A stretch of 39,981 bases of DNA from JBBTQZ01 sp964489135 (GTDB lineage: Bacteria > Patescibacteriota > Minisyncoccia > Phycocordibacterales > WO2-35-19). The stretch covers positions 1 to 39,981 of the forward strand of contig CAZAXK010000005.1 of NCBI GenBank assembly GCA_964489135.1. Reading direction: 5' to 3'. Position numbers and translations under genes: made by a program. The notes beneath the pieces were generated by a model. The model had not been told where the DNA came from and ran no database searches. It saw nothing but the letters and a program-made list of their open reading frames with translations. Below, piece after piece: positions 30,888-38,902 of the stretch (within the stretch, counting starts at the first letter, position 1; the number at the start of each line of letters is the position of its first letter).

Positions 30888-32042
30888 ATGGCTTCGAATA
30901 AAAAAGTTTGGTTCTTATTCCTGGGTGCGCTTTTTCTGGCCTTCCATTATGCTTTGATTATCTACGTCAACTCTTCTTTTTTGAAGCAGTTTATGGATGA
31001 AAGGGTTATTGGCTATCTATATATGGCTGGCTCGATAGTGAGCGTCGCTCTATTTCTGAACGCCGGTAAGATTCTGCATTATCTTGGCAACCTTCGATCG
31101 TTTGGCTTATTCCTGCTACTCGAGCTTGTATCTACAGTGGGTATATTTTTTAGTACCGGTCCATTACTCGCCTCCCTCGCTTTTATTCTTCACCAAGCGG
31201 TAATTTCTTTCGTGTTCTACAACCTCGATATATTCCTTGAACGTGAACAGCTTCAGGAAGAAAACACGGGCAACCGCCGAGGCGCATTTCTAACCTTTCA
31301 AAATATCGCTTGGATCTGTGCCCCACTCCTCTCCGGAATTATCATAAACCAGTTCGGGATAGAAGCTGTTTATATCATTGCCTCTTTCCTTATTATCCCA
31401 CCAGCTATAATTATCGGACAAACCTTCACTCGCGGATTACACAAGCCCCAAAAAGTCCTGGACACTAAAGGTATATATACCTTCCTCAAAGACAAAGGCG
31501 ACCTGAAGAGAATTCTTCTATCGAACATATTGCTTCAATTCTTTTACGCAACGATGGTAATATTTTTACCCATTCTACTTACTCGTGACCTCGGGTTTGA
31601 TTGGCAAAGCACGGGAATAATTTTTGCAATAATGCTTCTGCCTTTCCTGATTCTTGAGTGGCCTCTTGGCTATATAGCCGACCGCAAACTTGGCGAAAGA
31701 GAAATTCTAGGGTTTGGTTTTGCGGTAATATCGGTCTCTACCGCTCTTATTCCCCTTGTATCGCAAGTGAGTATTTTAATCTGGGCCGGCATTCTTTTTG
31801 CGACTCGTATAGGGGCAAGCGCGGTCGAGATTGGTAACGAGACCTATTTCTTCCGGCAAGTCAAAGAGCGGGATGCGGCTATCATAGGAATCTTTCGCAC
31901 CACAAGACCACTCGCCTATATTATCGCCCCGCTTTTTGCGTCGATCGTCCTGAACTTTACGGGAAATCGCGGACTCTTTGCCGTCTTGGCACTTCTTACA
32001 CTTCTCGGACTTTTCTTTATACCCAAACGAGATACCAAATAG
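30888..32042 (+). CDS. MFS family transporter
   Basis: A 384-residue membrane protein with about 11-12 helices, from LFLGALFLAFHYALIIYVN near the start to LLTLLGLFFIP at the end. The central loop GQTFTRGLHKPQKVLDTKGIYTFLKDKGD (split near 187-215) divides two six-helix halves. A motif like the A-motif of MFS follows helix 8 as GYIADRKLGERE (about 260-271). Substrate cannot be told. The gene is convergent with the GerMN-domain gene, with only 5 nt between stops. Confidence 0.85.
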   Translation: MASNKKVWFLFLGALFLAFHYALIIYVNSSFLKQFMDERVIGYLYMAGSIVSVALFLNAGKILHYLGNLRSFGLFLLLELVSTVGIFFSTGPLLASLAFILHQAVISFVFYNLDIFLEREQLQEENTGNRRGAFLTFQNIAWICAPLLSGIIINQFGIEAVYIIASFLIIPPAIIIGQTFTRGLHKPQKVLDTKGIYTFLKDKGDLKRILLSNILLQFFYATMVIFLPILLTRDLGFDWQSTGIIFAIMLLPFLILEWPLGYIADRKLGEREILGFGFAVISVSTALIPLVSQVSILIWAGILFATRIGASAVEIGNETYFFRQVKERDAAIIGIFRTTRPLAYIIAPLFASIVLNFTGNRGLFAVLALLTLLGLFFIPKRDTK

Positions 32043-32047
32043 AAACT

Positions 32048-32551
32048 TTATGGTTCAAGTATACCTATAGTCCCACCATTGATAGATATAACTACTTTGT
32101 CTATATCAGGCAGTGCAACGAGTGTATTTTCAATTTGTGAGCGGATTGCCACAACAGTGCATGAACCAGCAACACCCTGAGCAAGGTCATCGCTAAAGTC
32201 GACATAAGCCACTCCATTTGTAATCTCAAATTTTTGGATGAGGGTCTTTGGATTTATGGCCGAAAAGTACTTATTGGCCTCTTCCCCCTTCGGGCCTTCT
32301 ATTAGTGCCGCCAAGGCACTTGGACCCAAGGTTTCGGCGTTTGGCACAATCCTTTTGACTTCTGCAGTGGCAACACAACTCGAATCTTCTGCCTTAACTG
32401 AGTCAACAAAATAGACCGAGACTGACTTTTCCCACTCAAAGGCGCTAGCGACCACAGGCCCTTGTTTCGAGCCCATAAAAGTCTTTGCAATGAATAAAAA
32501 GACCAGGGCGCAGGCGACGACATATGCAATATATTTTATAGCTTTGCGCAT
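32048..32551 (-). CDS. GerMN-domain protein, membrane-anchored
   Basis: A 167-residue protein with an N-terminal membrane helix (about 7-25) and a GerMN domain (about 45-165). ALAALIEGPKGEEANKYFSAI carries the conserved LxxGP element, and GVAYVDFSDDL and IENTLVALPDIDKVVISING follow. GerMN domains occur in spore germination proteins and in cell-envelope lipoproteins. Here sporulation is out of the question, so an envelope role is likely. A TATAAG box ends 6 nt before its ATG. It is the last gene of the sigma cluster. Confidence 0.82.
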   Translation of the reverse strand: MRKAIKYIAYVVACALVFLFIAKTFMGSKQGPVVASAFEWEKSVSVYFVDSVKAEDSSCVATAEVKRIVPNAETLGPSALAALIEGPKGEEANKYFSAINPKTLIQKFEITNGVAYVDFSDDLAQGVAGSCTVVAIRSQIENTLVALPDIDKVVISINGGTIGILEP

Positions 32552-32558
32552 AAAAAAC

Positions 32559-32858
32559 TTATACTACTTTCTTCCCCCGTCTCACTTTAGGCTTGCCGAC
32601 ATGCGAGAGCAGCAGGGCAAAAACAGTTCTGACAAAGCCAGCAGTTTCGCCCGAAAGCTCGGTGCCTAAAATGCTAGCCCCTTTGGCAAAACTCTTCGCT
32701 AAAAACTCAACCTCTCTGCGTGCAAGCATTGACAGCTTTCTTACATCGCGAAGAATAGCCAGGAAGTAAAAAAGTGCGGCTAGCAGAGCACCAAAAACAG
32801 CGATGGTGGCAACACTCGCTATAGCGAAATAAATTTGCATAAAAGAAAGATCCTCCAT
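32559..32858 (-). CDS. Small membrane protein, unknown
   Basis: A 99-residue protein with one long hydrophobic helix (about 8-36), a basic amphipathic middle (RDVRKLSMLARREVEF) and a basic tail (GKPKVRRGKKVV). I do not recognise the family; the layout resembles phage-holin-like or DUF948-like proteins of the envelope. A TAAAAT box ends 6 nt before the ATG. It precedes the GerMN gene by 7 nt. Confidence 0.65.
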   Translation of the reverse strand: MEDLSFMQIYFAIASVATIAVFGALLAALFYFLAILRDVRKLSMLARREVEFLAKSFAKGASILGTELSGETAGFVRTVFALLLSHVGKPKVRRGKKVV

Positions 32859-32924
32859 GAACTTATTTTACACGATAAAGGGGCGCGTTATGCACCCCTG
32901 CTGTGTATTACTCGCCCGAGCCAG

Positions 32925-33566
32925 CTAGTTGGACTTGGCGTCGGTTATAGCCTTCTTTATAATTGCGCGAAATTCTTCTACAGAACTTGGGTTTTGGATC
33001 TGAACACCATTTACAAAGAAACTCGGTGTACCCTGCAATCCCGCTTTGAGGGCGTGAACTCTCTGGGCTGATACGAAATCTTTTACTTCCTTTGATCGCC
33101 AATCAGTATTAAACTTTTCGAGATCCAAACCAAGCAACTCCGCGTAGCCGTCGAAAACTTTGGTTATGTCTGCGACCTTTTCCCACTCTGCCTGCTTTTC
33201 GAATAATAGGTCGTGCATCTCCCAAAACTTACCCTGACGACCAGCCGCCTCGGCTGCTCTCGCTGCAAATTCGGCATTGGCATGAATGGTGGTCAAAGGA
33301 AAATGACGGTAGACAAATGCGACATCACCCCCAAACTCAGTTGTAAGCTGTCGCACTACCGGATAGTAAGCTCGGCAGGCCGGGCACTGGAAGTCACTGT
33401 ATTCCATAAGAACGACTTTGGCCTCCTTGTTGCCTTTTACATTGTCGAGTGGGTGCAAAACCCCTTTCTCAAAGGGTGGGTCGATCGTGGGTGTGCCACC
33501 CGAGCTTAAAAGGAAAATCCCACCTAGCAGAACGACGATTCCAATAATCCAATATATAGCTTTCAT
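32925..33566 (-). CDS. DsbA-like thioredoxin-fold oxidoreductase
   Basis: I start at the ATG at 33566 (MKAIYWIIGIVVLLGG), since a TGCTATAAT box ends 6 nt before it. This gives 213 residues: an N-terminal membrane anchor, then the Thioredoxin_4 domain. The active site is CPAC in YSDFQCPACRAYYP, HFPLTTIHANAEFAARAAEAA is the helical insertion, and GTPSFFVNG is the cis-Pro loop. Such proteins form or shuffle disulfides in secreted proteins, here perhaps the Cys-bearing pilin-like and small surface proteins. A weak hairpin (32880-32898) follows the gene. Confidence 0.93.
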   Translation of the reverse strand: MKAIYWIIGIVVLLGGIFLLSSGGTPTIDPPFEKGVLHPLDNVKGNKEAKVVLMEYSDFQCPACRAYYPVVRQLTTEFGGDVAFVYRHFPLTTIHANAEFAARAAEAAGRQGKFWEMHDLLFEKQAEWEKVADITKVFDGYAELLGLDLEKFNTDWRSKEVKDFVSAQRVHALKAGLQGTPSFFVNGVQIQNPSSVEEFRAIIKKAITDAKSN

Positions 33567-33572
33567 CTGACT

Positions 33573-33581
33573 ATTATAGCA
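33573..33581 (-). promoter_or_regulatory. Extended -10 of the DsbA-like gene
   Basis: TGCTATAAT on the minus strand ends 6 nt (AGTCAG) before the ATG at 33566. The transcript is expected to start at the start codon. Confidence 0.65.
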
Positions 33582-33623
33582 CAAAAAAAAGACTAAGTAT
33601 CCTGAATCTGAAAATAAGGAAAG

Positions 33624-34286
33624 CTACTTTTTCTTATCTTCTTTCTTTTTTGAACGGTCCTTATTTTGCCCATCCACATAAGAATCAACTTCGAAAGCTT
33701 TGTTTTTTGCCTTCTCCAAATCCTCTATCCTTTTCTCGATTTGCTCTTTGATTTTTTCTGATTCTTTTTTCTGATTTTCCATTTGAACTGAATCCTTTTC
33801 CTCCTCAATCTGCCTCTCGATCTTTTTCTCGGCCTCCTCCTTGAATGTTTGGGTGTGCTCTTCAAACAAAGCTTCTATTTGCTCTTTTTTTTGCTCGTCT
33901 AGCTTATCACGATCTATAAGGATTTCGGCCTCTTCTATTCTTCTGCCAGCTTTTTCGGCCTGCCATTCAATTTTCTCATCTGGCAGAGTTTTTATAAAAC
34001 CACGAATTGGTTCATTCACGTCGATCTTGAGTGGGTACAAAATATTACCGGGCACGGCCCGTTCGGATGCAAAAGTCGCGCCACCACCCACCAGAATAAG
34101 TAGAAGAATAGCAAAAGAAACAACATGACGCCTAACAAAAGTTAACTGCCCAAACAACCACGTACTTCGAATAACCGGAGATGGTAACTCACCCAACACC
34201 CTTGAGAGCAAAGTTTGCTTTTCCTCCCTTGAAAGACGGATCTCCTTCAAATCTCTTATTCCTTTTTCCCAATCATTTTCATTCAT
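33624..34286 (-). CDS. DUF5667-like membrane protein, probable anti-sigma factor
   Basis: A 220-residue protein. The N-terminus (about 1-45) is cytoplasmic and helical with EIRLSREEKQTLLSRVL, as in short anti-sigma heads. One membrane helix (about 56-70) is followed by the DUF5667-type segment VPGNILYPLKIDVNEPIRGF. Then comes a long, highly charged coiled coil (about 105-205) outside the membrane. Its start overlaps the end of the sigma gene by 8 nt, the usual sign of coupled sigma/anti-sigma expression. Binding to the sigma factor is inferred from this position, not from a recognised zinc-finger (ZAS) motif, which is absent. Confidence 0.8.
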   Translation of the reverse strand: MNENDWEKGIRDLKEIRLSREEKQTLLSRVLGELPSPVIRSTWLFGQLTFVRRHVVSFAILLLILVGGGATFASERAVPGNILYPLKIDVNEPIRGFIKTLPDEKIEWQAEKAGRRIEEAEILIDRDKLDEQKKEQIEALFEEHTQTFKEEAEKKIERQIEEEKDSVQMENQKKESEKIKEQIEKRIEDLEKAKNKAFEVDSYVDGQNKDRSKKKEDKKK

Positions 34287-34812
34287 CGTGTTTTATTTCT
34301 ATTCCAAGCTCTTTTCTCATTTTTTGTAAAGCTTGATTCAGTCTGAGTGACACAGCATTCGGAGTGACCCCAAGAACCTCAGCAATTTCTTGGGGCGCAA
34401 GACCCGAGACAAACCGCATCATTACGACTTCTCTGTAATGAGTGGGCAATCTTTCGATCGCTCTTAGCGCCCACTTTGCTTCAACCGACATGGTAAGTTC
34501 ATGCAGCGCACTTTCCTCTATGGGTTGCAGGTATGGGCTTTCATCATCCTTTTCTTGTGTCAATTCGTCCAGAGACTCGGTCCTCTTCTTTCGATACCAG
34601 TCTATGACCTTATTGCGAGCAATGGTAAAAAGCAGTGCCCTTGGGCTTATTATTTCGCCTTGTTGCAAAAGAACGTGCCAGAACTTTAAGAAGACCTCGC
34701 CCGTCAGATCGAGAGCATCTTCCCGGTTAGAAACCCTCAATAAAACAAAGCGGAAGATATTGTCCGATTCATTATCATAGACCAGCTTAAAGTGTTCCTG
34801 CTTCTCTTTCAT
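34279..34812 (-). CDS. ECF-type RNA polymerase sigma factor
   Basis: I prefer the ATG at 34812 (MKEKQEHFKLVYD) over a TTG start at 34833; this gives 177 residues. Region 2 has DNIFRFVLLRVSNREDALDLTGEVFLKFW (about 16-44) with the usual D-A-x-D-L-T-x-E-x-F pattern, and the DNA-melting part FTIARNKVIDWYRKK. A linker follows, and region 4 is YREVVMMRFVSGLAPQEIAEVLGVTPNAVSLRLNQAL (split about 130-166), a helix-turn-helix. It directs RNA polymerase to a small set of promoters, probably for envelope functions given its partner and neighbours. Confidence 0.93.
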   Translation of the reverse strand: MKEKQEHFKLVYDNESDNIFRFVLLRVSNREDALDLTGEVFLKFWHVLLQQGEIISPRALLFTIARNKVIDWYRKKRTESLDELTQEKDDESPYLQPIEESALHELTMSVEAKWALRAIERLPTHYREVVMMRFVSGLAPQEIAEVLGVTPNAVSLRLNQALQKMRKELGIEIKHDE

Positions 34813-34973
34813 AAGGTGATGACGACCGAGCAAACACTTTCTTTCACTCAGCTTTGTAATTCAAGAGTACAACAGAAATTCTATCTTGTCCACGAAAGAA
34901 GACGAGGTTTGTTGCGTCTATACCGATATTACAGAGACGGAAGTTAAAAAATTATTGGTAACCAAAAATTTAT

Positions 34974-35921
34974 ATGAAGAATATATTGCGTAACACTATA
35001 TTATCACTTGTTATAGGGTCCTTCGTTGTCCTACCGGCATACGCTTCAGCTGACAGCGATAAAGGGAAGAAAGAAAAGGGGCGGACCAAAATCGAGGCCC
35101 GCTTGACCAAAGAACATGAAAAGAACGACAAATCTGGAAGTGAGAATAAAGAAAAAAATGAAAAAAGAAGCAATCAATGTATTAGAGCTTGGGGACATCT
35201 GATCGCTTTTGGTTGGCTTAGAAAAAACGTTTCGGTGGATGTAGATCTGGACAATTGCTACCTACCCTTTGGAATCAGCAAGAAACTGCAACAAAACAAT
35301 GGTAGCACCACCCCAGCCGACATCACCGCTCCAACAATCTCAAACGTACGAGTATTCACTGGTCACACAAATGCAATTATCGCTTGGGAGACCGACGAAA
35401 ACACTTCTGGTAAAGTATATTTTAGTTTAACCTCGCCTGTAAGCACCTCGACTGCAACGTCCACAGCAAGTACCAAAGGTTTGCAAGGTAAGAGCCATTT
35501 CGTCGCGCTAAGTAAACTGGGAACAAGCACGACTTATTATTTCATTATTGAGGCCCGTGATAAAGCCGGTAACACAAAGACATCAAACCAATCAAGCTTT
35601 GCAACCAAACCCGCCTCTATTCCAGTAGACACCACGGCCCCAATAATTAATGGCATAACAGTACTACCAGCTTCTACCACTATCACGGTAAGTTGGTCCA
35701 CAAACGAACCTTCTACTTCTAAGGTTTACATTTCGAGCTCGACTCCAATAAACACTCTACTTTCTCCGTTTGTGTTAAGCGGGCTCATGGTAACAAACCA
35801 CAGCGTTAAAATTGAAGGTTTATCCTCAAGTACATCCTATTACCTTGTGGTTGAATCAAAAAACTCTGCCAACCTTACAACTTCATCAACTCAATTCTCA
35901 ACAAACACCACCGCTCAATAA
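34974..35921 (+). CDS. Secreted protein with two fibronectin type III-like domains
   Basis: A 315-residue protein with a signal peptide ending near ...LPAYASA. A highly charged Lys/Glu stretch follows (about 28-66), then a Cys-containing segment (NQCIRAWGHLIAFGWLRKN...DNCYLPFGI). Two FN3-like repeats come next: about 115-212 (DITAPTISNVRVFTGHTNAIIAWETDENTSGKVYF, in shorter pieces) and about 213-312 (DTTAPIINGITVLPASTTITVSWSTNEPSTSKVYI, likewise). These are usually adhesion or spacer modules. It is divergent from the sigma gene, with 160 nt between; I find no convincing -10 there, which would suit an ECF-dependent promoter, but no repeated box is seen either. Confidence 0.82.
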   Translation: MKNILRNTILSLVIGSFVVLPAYASADSDKGKKEKGRTKIEARLTKEHEKNDKSGSENKEKNEKRSNQCIRAWGHLIAFGWLRKNVSVDVDLDNCYLPFGISKKLQQNNGSTTPADITAPTISNVRVFTGHTNAIIAWETDENTSGKVYFSLTSPVSTSTATSTASTKGLQGKSHFVALSKLGTSTTYYFIIEARDKAGNTKTSNQSSFATKPASIPVDTTAPIINGITVLPASTTITVSWSTNEPSTSKVYISSSTPINTLLSPFVLSGLMVTNHSVKIEGLSSSTSYYLVVESKNSANLTTSSTQFSTNTTAQ

Positions 35922-35951
35922 ACTTATATCACTGTTTTTGACACTGAGTTA

Positions 35952-35982
35952 TCAAAACACCCCACTCCCGGGGTGATTTTGA
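35952..35982. terminator. Bidirectional terminator between the FN3 gene and the YdeI-like gene
   Basis: TCAAAACACCCC and GGGGTGATTTTGA pair around ACTCCC. It has A/T-rich arms on both sides, so it can stop both convergent genes. Confidence 0.75.
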
Positions 35983-36050
35983 TTCGTAAAAAAATCGTAG
36001 GGTTGTAGAGACCCACAGTTTAGGATATTTAGTGATAAACAAAACGAGTG

Positions 36051-36302
36051 CTACCTGTGCGGACATCCCGCCCAACAGCAAGGCCGTCGCTTACCGGCGA
36101 GCAAATCCTCTCGAGTGCGCTTGATGCGGTGGGTGCGTGTCTCTGGCTTTTTAGCCTCCTCTATCCAACAGATCCACTCATTGCGCGCGAGCACCGTTAT
36201 ATCCTCCCACGCCTCAAGCAAACGCCCCGAAGAAACAAGCACCTTTCTCAGATCAACGGGCACTTTATGCACCACCCCATTGGAGATTTTAATTCCAGAC
36301 AT
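36051..36302 (-). CDS. YdeI/OmpD-associated family protein (short)
   Basis: An 83-residue protein. The C-terminal part RNEWICWIEEAKKPETRTHRI (in shorter pieces) and TREDLLAGKRRPCCW match the C-terminal signature of the YdeI/OmpD-associated (bacteriocin-protection) family, where WIxxAKxxETRxRRI is typical. The N-terminal half (VPVDLRKVLVSSGRLLEAWEDI) fits the preceding helix. The end has extra Cys/His residues (CCWAGCPHR), which could bind metal. A TATTAT box ends 6 nt before the ATG. The role of the family is not well established. Confidence 0.75.
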   Translation of the reverse strand: MSGIKISNGVVHKVPVDLRKVLVSSGRLLEAWEDITVLARNEWICWIEEAKKPETRTHRIKRTREDLLAGKRRPCCWAGCPHR

Positions 36303-36308
36303 AAAAAT

Positions 36309-36314
36309 ATAATA
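36309..36314 (-). promoter_or_regulatory. -10 box of the YdeI-like gene
   Basis: TATTAT on the minus strand ends 6 nt (ATTTTT) before the ATG at 36302. It overlaps the last codons and stop region of the upstream membrane gene. Confidence 0.45.
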
Positions 36315-36315
36315 C

Positions 36316-36795
36316 TTAAACGAATGTATTTACAATACCCAATCTCGAAGCGAGGTGGTAAGTAAGAAGCAAAAGAGAACCCCACCAAAATAGATCAGAG
36401 AAGATAAGACTTATCATGATCTTGGTTTGCCACGACTGAGGTAATAGATCCGCCTGCCTCCCCTCTTTCTCACGCTGCAGCATATATGGACTCACCGAGA
36501 AAGACAAAAATATTCCGTTGATGATCATCACGAGAGCGGCAATACTGAGATAAAAAGGGAGTCCTTCATACGGATAAGATCGGAAAAAAATAACACCCCC
36601 GATTATAGCAAGAGTCGTACCCACCCAGATCATCGGCTTGGTCACTTTGTGAGTACGAGTAGTAGCTTCTGTCCAATAGGAAGATTTGCGACCCAAAAAT
36701 CCATGTAGATCGATCACCGTCACCGCTCCAAGCCCGATCACATACCCTACCATGAGCAAAAACAAACCGACAAAATCTAAATTTATATTTTGCAT
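36316..36795 (-). CDS. Four-helix membrane protein, unknown
   Basis: A 159-residue protein with helices at about 7-28, 53-72, 79-101 and 128-148. A basic loop (GFLGRKSSYWTEATTRTHKVTKP, in pieces) separates the first two. The arrangement resembles DUF2269-like or CopD-like small membrane proteins, but I cannot name the family with confidence. It starts 2 nt after the msrA stop and so is translated from the msrA transcript. No catalytic motif is seen. Confidence 0.65.
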   Translation of the reverse strand: MQNINLDFVGLFLLMVGYVIGLGAVTVIDLHGFLGRKSSYWTEATTRTHKVTKPMIWVGTTLAIIGGVIFFRSYPYEGLPFYLSIAALVMIINGIFLSFSVSPYMLQREKEGRQADLLPQSWQTKIMISLIFSDLFWWGSLLLLTYHLASRLGIVNTFV

Positions 36796-36797
36796 TT

Positions 36798-37310
36798 TTA
36801 TTTTAGATAACTGTCAAAAAATACAGCATGACAAGTGTAACCGCTCGGATTCTTTTGAAGATAATCCTGGTGGTACTCTTCTGCTGGCCAAAACTTGGTG
36901 AACGGCTCAAGCGTGGTGACCACCCTCTCCGGCCAGCGCTTCGACTCGTCCACTATCTTTATAAAATCCTCAGCGATTTTTTTCTCCTCATCGTTTTGAT
37001 AAAAAATTGCCGAACGATATGAGTCGCCAATATCATTGCCTTGTCTGTTGAGCGTAGTCGGATTGTGTACTCGGAAGAAAAAGTCGAGCAGGTTCTTAAA
37101 GCTCGTCTGCGTATCGTCATACACAATCTCAAGCGCTTCTGCGTGGCCCGGGTGAAATTCGTAAGTTGGAGCTTGTGGTAAGCCAGTCGAATCCATCCTC
37201 TCCTTTCCGCCTGTGTATCCTGCTGTGATATCGAGCACGCCCTCCTCCTTCCTCATAAGCTCCTCAAGTCCCCAAAAGCACCCCCCGGCTAAATAAGCTT
37301 TTTTTCTCAT
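36798..37310 (-). CDS. msrA: Peptide methionine sulfoxide reductase MsrA
   Basis: MsrA repairs oxidised methionine (S-sulfoxide) in proteins. The 170-residue protein has the active site GCFWG with Cys11, the GYTGG element at about 31-35, YEFHPGHAEALEIVYD, FFRVHNPTTLNRQGNDIG and YRSAIFY. A C-terminal EYHQDYLQKNPSGYTCHA follows, with a Cys that may act in recycling. It precedes the four-helix membrane protein by 2 nt. No MsrB is adjacent. Confidence 0.97.
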   Translation of the reverse strand: MRKKAYLAGGCFWGLEELMRKEEGVLDITAGYTGGKERMDSTGLPQAPTYEFHPGHAEALEIVYDDTQTSFKNLLDFFFRVHNPTTLNRQGNDIGDSYRSAIFYQNDEEKKIAEDFIKIVDESKRWPERVVTTLEPFTKFWPAEEYHQDYLQKNPSGYTCHAVFFDSYLK

Positions 37311-37336
37311 TTGGTTATTTTGGTTAGCAAGTGAAT

Positions 37337-37615
37337 TTATATAAAAAAGTATAAAGCAAAATACAAAACAATCATCAGCGAATTAAACCAGATGCAATCT
37401 TTTGAATACAATTCGCTTTGTCTATTTTTTAGAATCGTAATAGAGGAATTAATCAGTGCAGGTAGATGCGCAATAACTGCAATAATTAAAAATATTGTGC
37501 GATTCGGTTTCCAAAACATTCCAAGAGCTATAACCAAAAATCCCATAGAGCAAACAAACCATATCGCGTGATTTTCATTTCTGAAATATCCCTTTCTTAC
37601 TAAATATCCAATCAT
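37337..37615 (-). CDS. Small membrane protein, unknown
   Basis: I start at the ATG at 37615 (MIGYLVRKGYFRNENHA), giving 92 residues; a longer frame overlaps the previous gene in another phase. It has three hydrophobic segments (about 17-33, 38-57 and 75-91). I recognise no family. The DNA is more AT-rich than its neighbours. It lies 10 nt after the previous stop and 26 nt before msrA. Confidence 0.6.
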   Translation of the reverse strand: MIGYLVRKGYFRNENHAIWFVCSMGFLVIALGMFWKPNRTIFLIIAVIAHLPALINSSITILKNRQSELYSKDCIWFNSLMIVLYFALYFFI

Positions 37616-37625
37616 CTTAGAATGA

Positions 37626-38192
37626 TTAACGGTTAGATTCACCTTCAAAATTTGGTACGACCACACCCCAACGCGAGTCACTACCAATCTTTAAATAAAC
37701 ACTTTTGCCAACTGACGGACTTGCAGACATCGGCTCTCCCTGAGCGCGATCAGCAAAGTTGAATACCACTACATTTTTATGTTTTGGGTTTGTGCTTAGA
37801 TTTGTCGACTGTGGTGCTATACGGTCACCCAGCAAATACGCATCAGAGCCCACGTACCCTTCAGGCTTATTGAGTGCCGCCACAGCATAGTAAAAGACAC
37901 CCGAGCCCCCACTCTCTTGTGTAATGATAAAAGCAACATCCTCGCGGCCGTCTCCATCGAGATCAGCCTTGAGCTCGTTGCCAAAATATTTGGTGATAGT
38001 TTTTGAAGCTGATCCTGGTGCGACTTCGGTTTCTGCATATCCATTTACCAGTTTTACCGGCCGGTTATCAATAACATAAGTAGCATTTTTAGGATCATTG
38101 GCCTCAGTGCCAACTCCGCCCTTTTGCTGGTAAAACCAAACAGCTCCCCCAACGACCAGAAGTATTATTATTCCAATAGAAATTTTTTTCAT
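37626..38192 (-). CDS. Membrane-anchored protein with Ca-binding-like DxDGDGxxD loop
   Basis: A 188-residue protein with an N-terminal helix (about 4-20) and a soluble external domain. The loop ADLDGDGREDVAFII (about 75-89) has the EF-hand/FG-GAP-type calcium-ligand spacing. The surrounding strands (AVAALNKPEGYVGSDAYLLGD and later KNVVVFNFADR) suggest a beta fold. The role is unknown. It is 43 nt downstream of the TspO gene. Confidence 0.7.
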   Translation of the reverse strand: MKKISIGIIILLVVGGAVWFYQQKGGVGTEANDPKNATYVIDNRPVKLVNGYAETEVAPGSASKTITKYFGNELKADLDGDGREDVAFIITQESGGSGVFYYAVAALNKPEGYVGSDAYLLGDRIAPQSTNLSTNPKHKNVVVFNFADRAQGEPMSASPSVGKSVYLKIGSDSRWGVVVPNFEGESNR

Positions 38193-38235
38193 ATTTTAAC
38201 TATATAGTAAACAACAAGTAAAATGGCCGGCCACA

Positions 38236-38637
38236 TTATTTAAAATTTAAGTATGTAATAGTTATTTGCAAAACGGTAGCAAAACTCACCCACAAGAGAT
38301 ACGGGATATTTAGTAACGCAACCCACCTCATATACGGATACACAGCTACGATTGCCCATATTAAAGTAGCGAGCACCAGTAGAATATCAACCGAAGCAAG
38401 AAGGTTGTTCTTCAGACCAAACTGAATGGGAGTAAAAGCGAAATTGAATATCAGGTTCAGAGCAAAAGGTAGAGCTACAATCCAAGGTATCTCTTTGCTA
38501 ACAGTCTTGTAAAAGACCGTGCCGAAAGTGATAGCGATAATTGCATAAAGCACACTCCAAACTGGTCCAAATACCCATGAGGGTGGAGCCCAAGAAGGTC
38601 TAATTATGGTCTGATACCAATCGTAAGTCTTTTGCAC
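38236..38637 (-). CDS. tspO: TspO/MBR family membrane protein
   Basis: TspO proteins are five-helix membrane proteins that bind porphyrins and similar ligands. The 133-residue form starts at a GTG at 38637 (MQKTYDWYQTIIRP), which follows a TATAAT box by 6 nt; a TTG at 38661 would place the box inside the gene. Family motifs are RPSWAPPSWVFGPVWSVLY (about 14-32), NLIFNFAFTPIQFGLKN (about 61-77) and ALLNIPYLLWVSFATVLQ. Stress or tetrapyrrole sensing is possible; no porphyrin genes are in the window. Confidence 0.92.
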   Translation of the reverse strand: MQKTYDWYQTIIRPSWAPPSWVFGPVWSVLYAIIAITFGTVFYKTVSKEIPWIVALPFALNLIFNFAFTPIQFGLKNNLLASVDILLVLATLIWAIVAVYPYMRWVALLNIPYLLWVSFATVLQITITYLNFK

Positions 38638-38643
38638 TAATTT

Positions 38644-38649
38644 ATTATA
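38644..38649 (-). promoter_or_regulatory. -10 box of tspO
   Basis: TATAAT on the minus strand ends 6 nt (AAATTA) before the GTG at 38637. It supports GTG as start and a leaderless transcript. Confidence 0.5.
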
Positions 38650-38692
38650 CCACCAAAACAAAGCATGCTACTTCAACCTCAATCGGGTTGCG

Positions 38693-38807
38693 GGACTAGG
38701 AATTTTGCTCCTTACCCTCCTCCACAGAGTTACGGGCGGGCAAGCAGGAGCAGTACCCCAGCTACGCCGTCCCGCAGCAAGCGTATCGCTACGCTCTGCG
38801 CTTGCTG
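38693..38807 (-). repeat. Composite direct repeat, copy A (tRNA 3'-like part plus 47-bp module)
   Basis: It contains GGACTAGGAATTTTGCTCC-TTAC (38693-38715) and AGGAGCAGTACCCCA (38746-38760), separated by a 30-nt insert. It also has a 47-bp module (38761-38807) with the inverted repeat CAGCAAGCG/CGCTTGCTG. Copy B at 39757-39932 has the same parts, the 47 bp being identical. No gene is seen in 38662-38902. Confidence 0.75.
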
Positions 38808-38902
38808 GCCTCCTCGGTCTCGGAAATTATACCGTTAAGCCCCGCAATGGTTTCCTAATGACTTTTCTAGATTCATTTCGACGCTCCTCGGAACGTGCTT
38901 AC

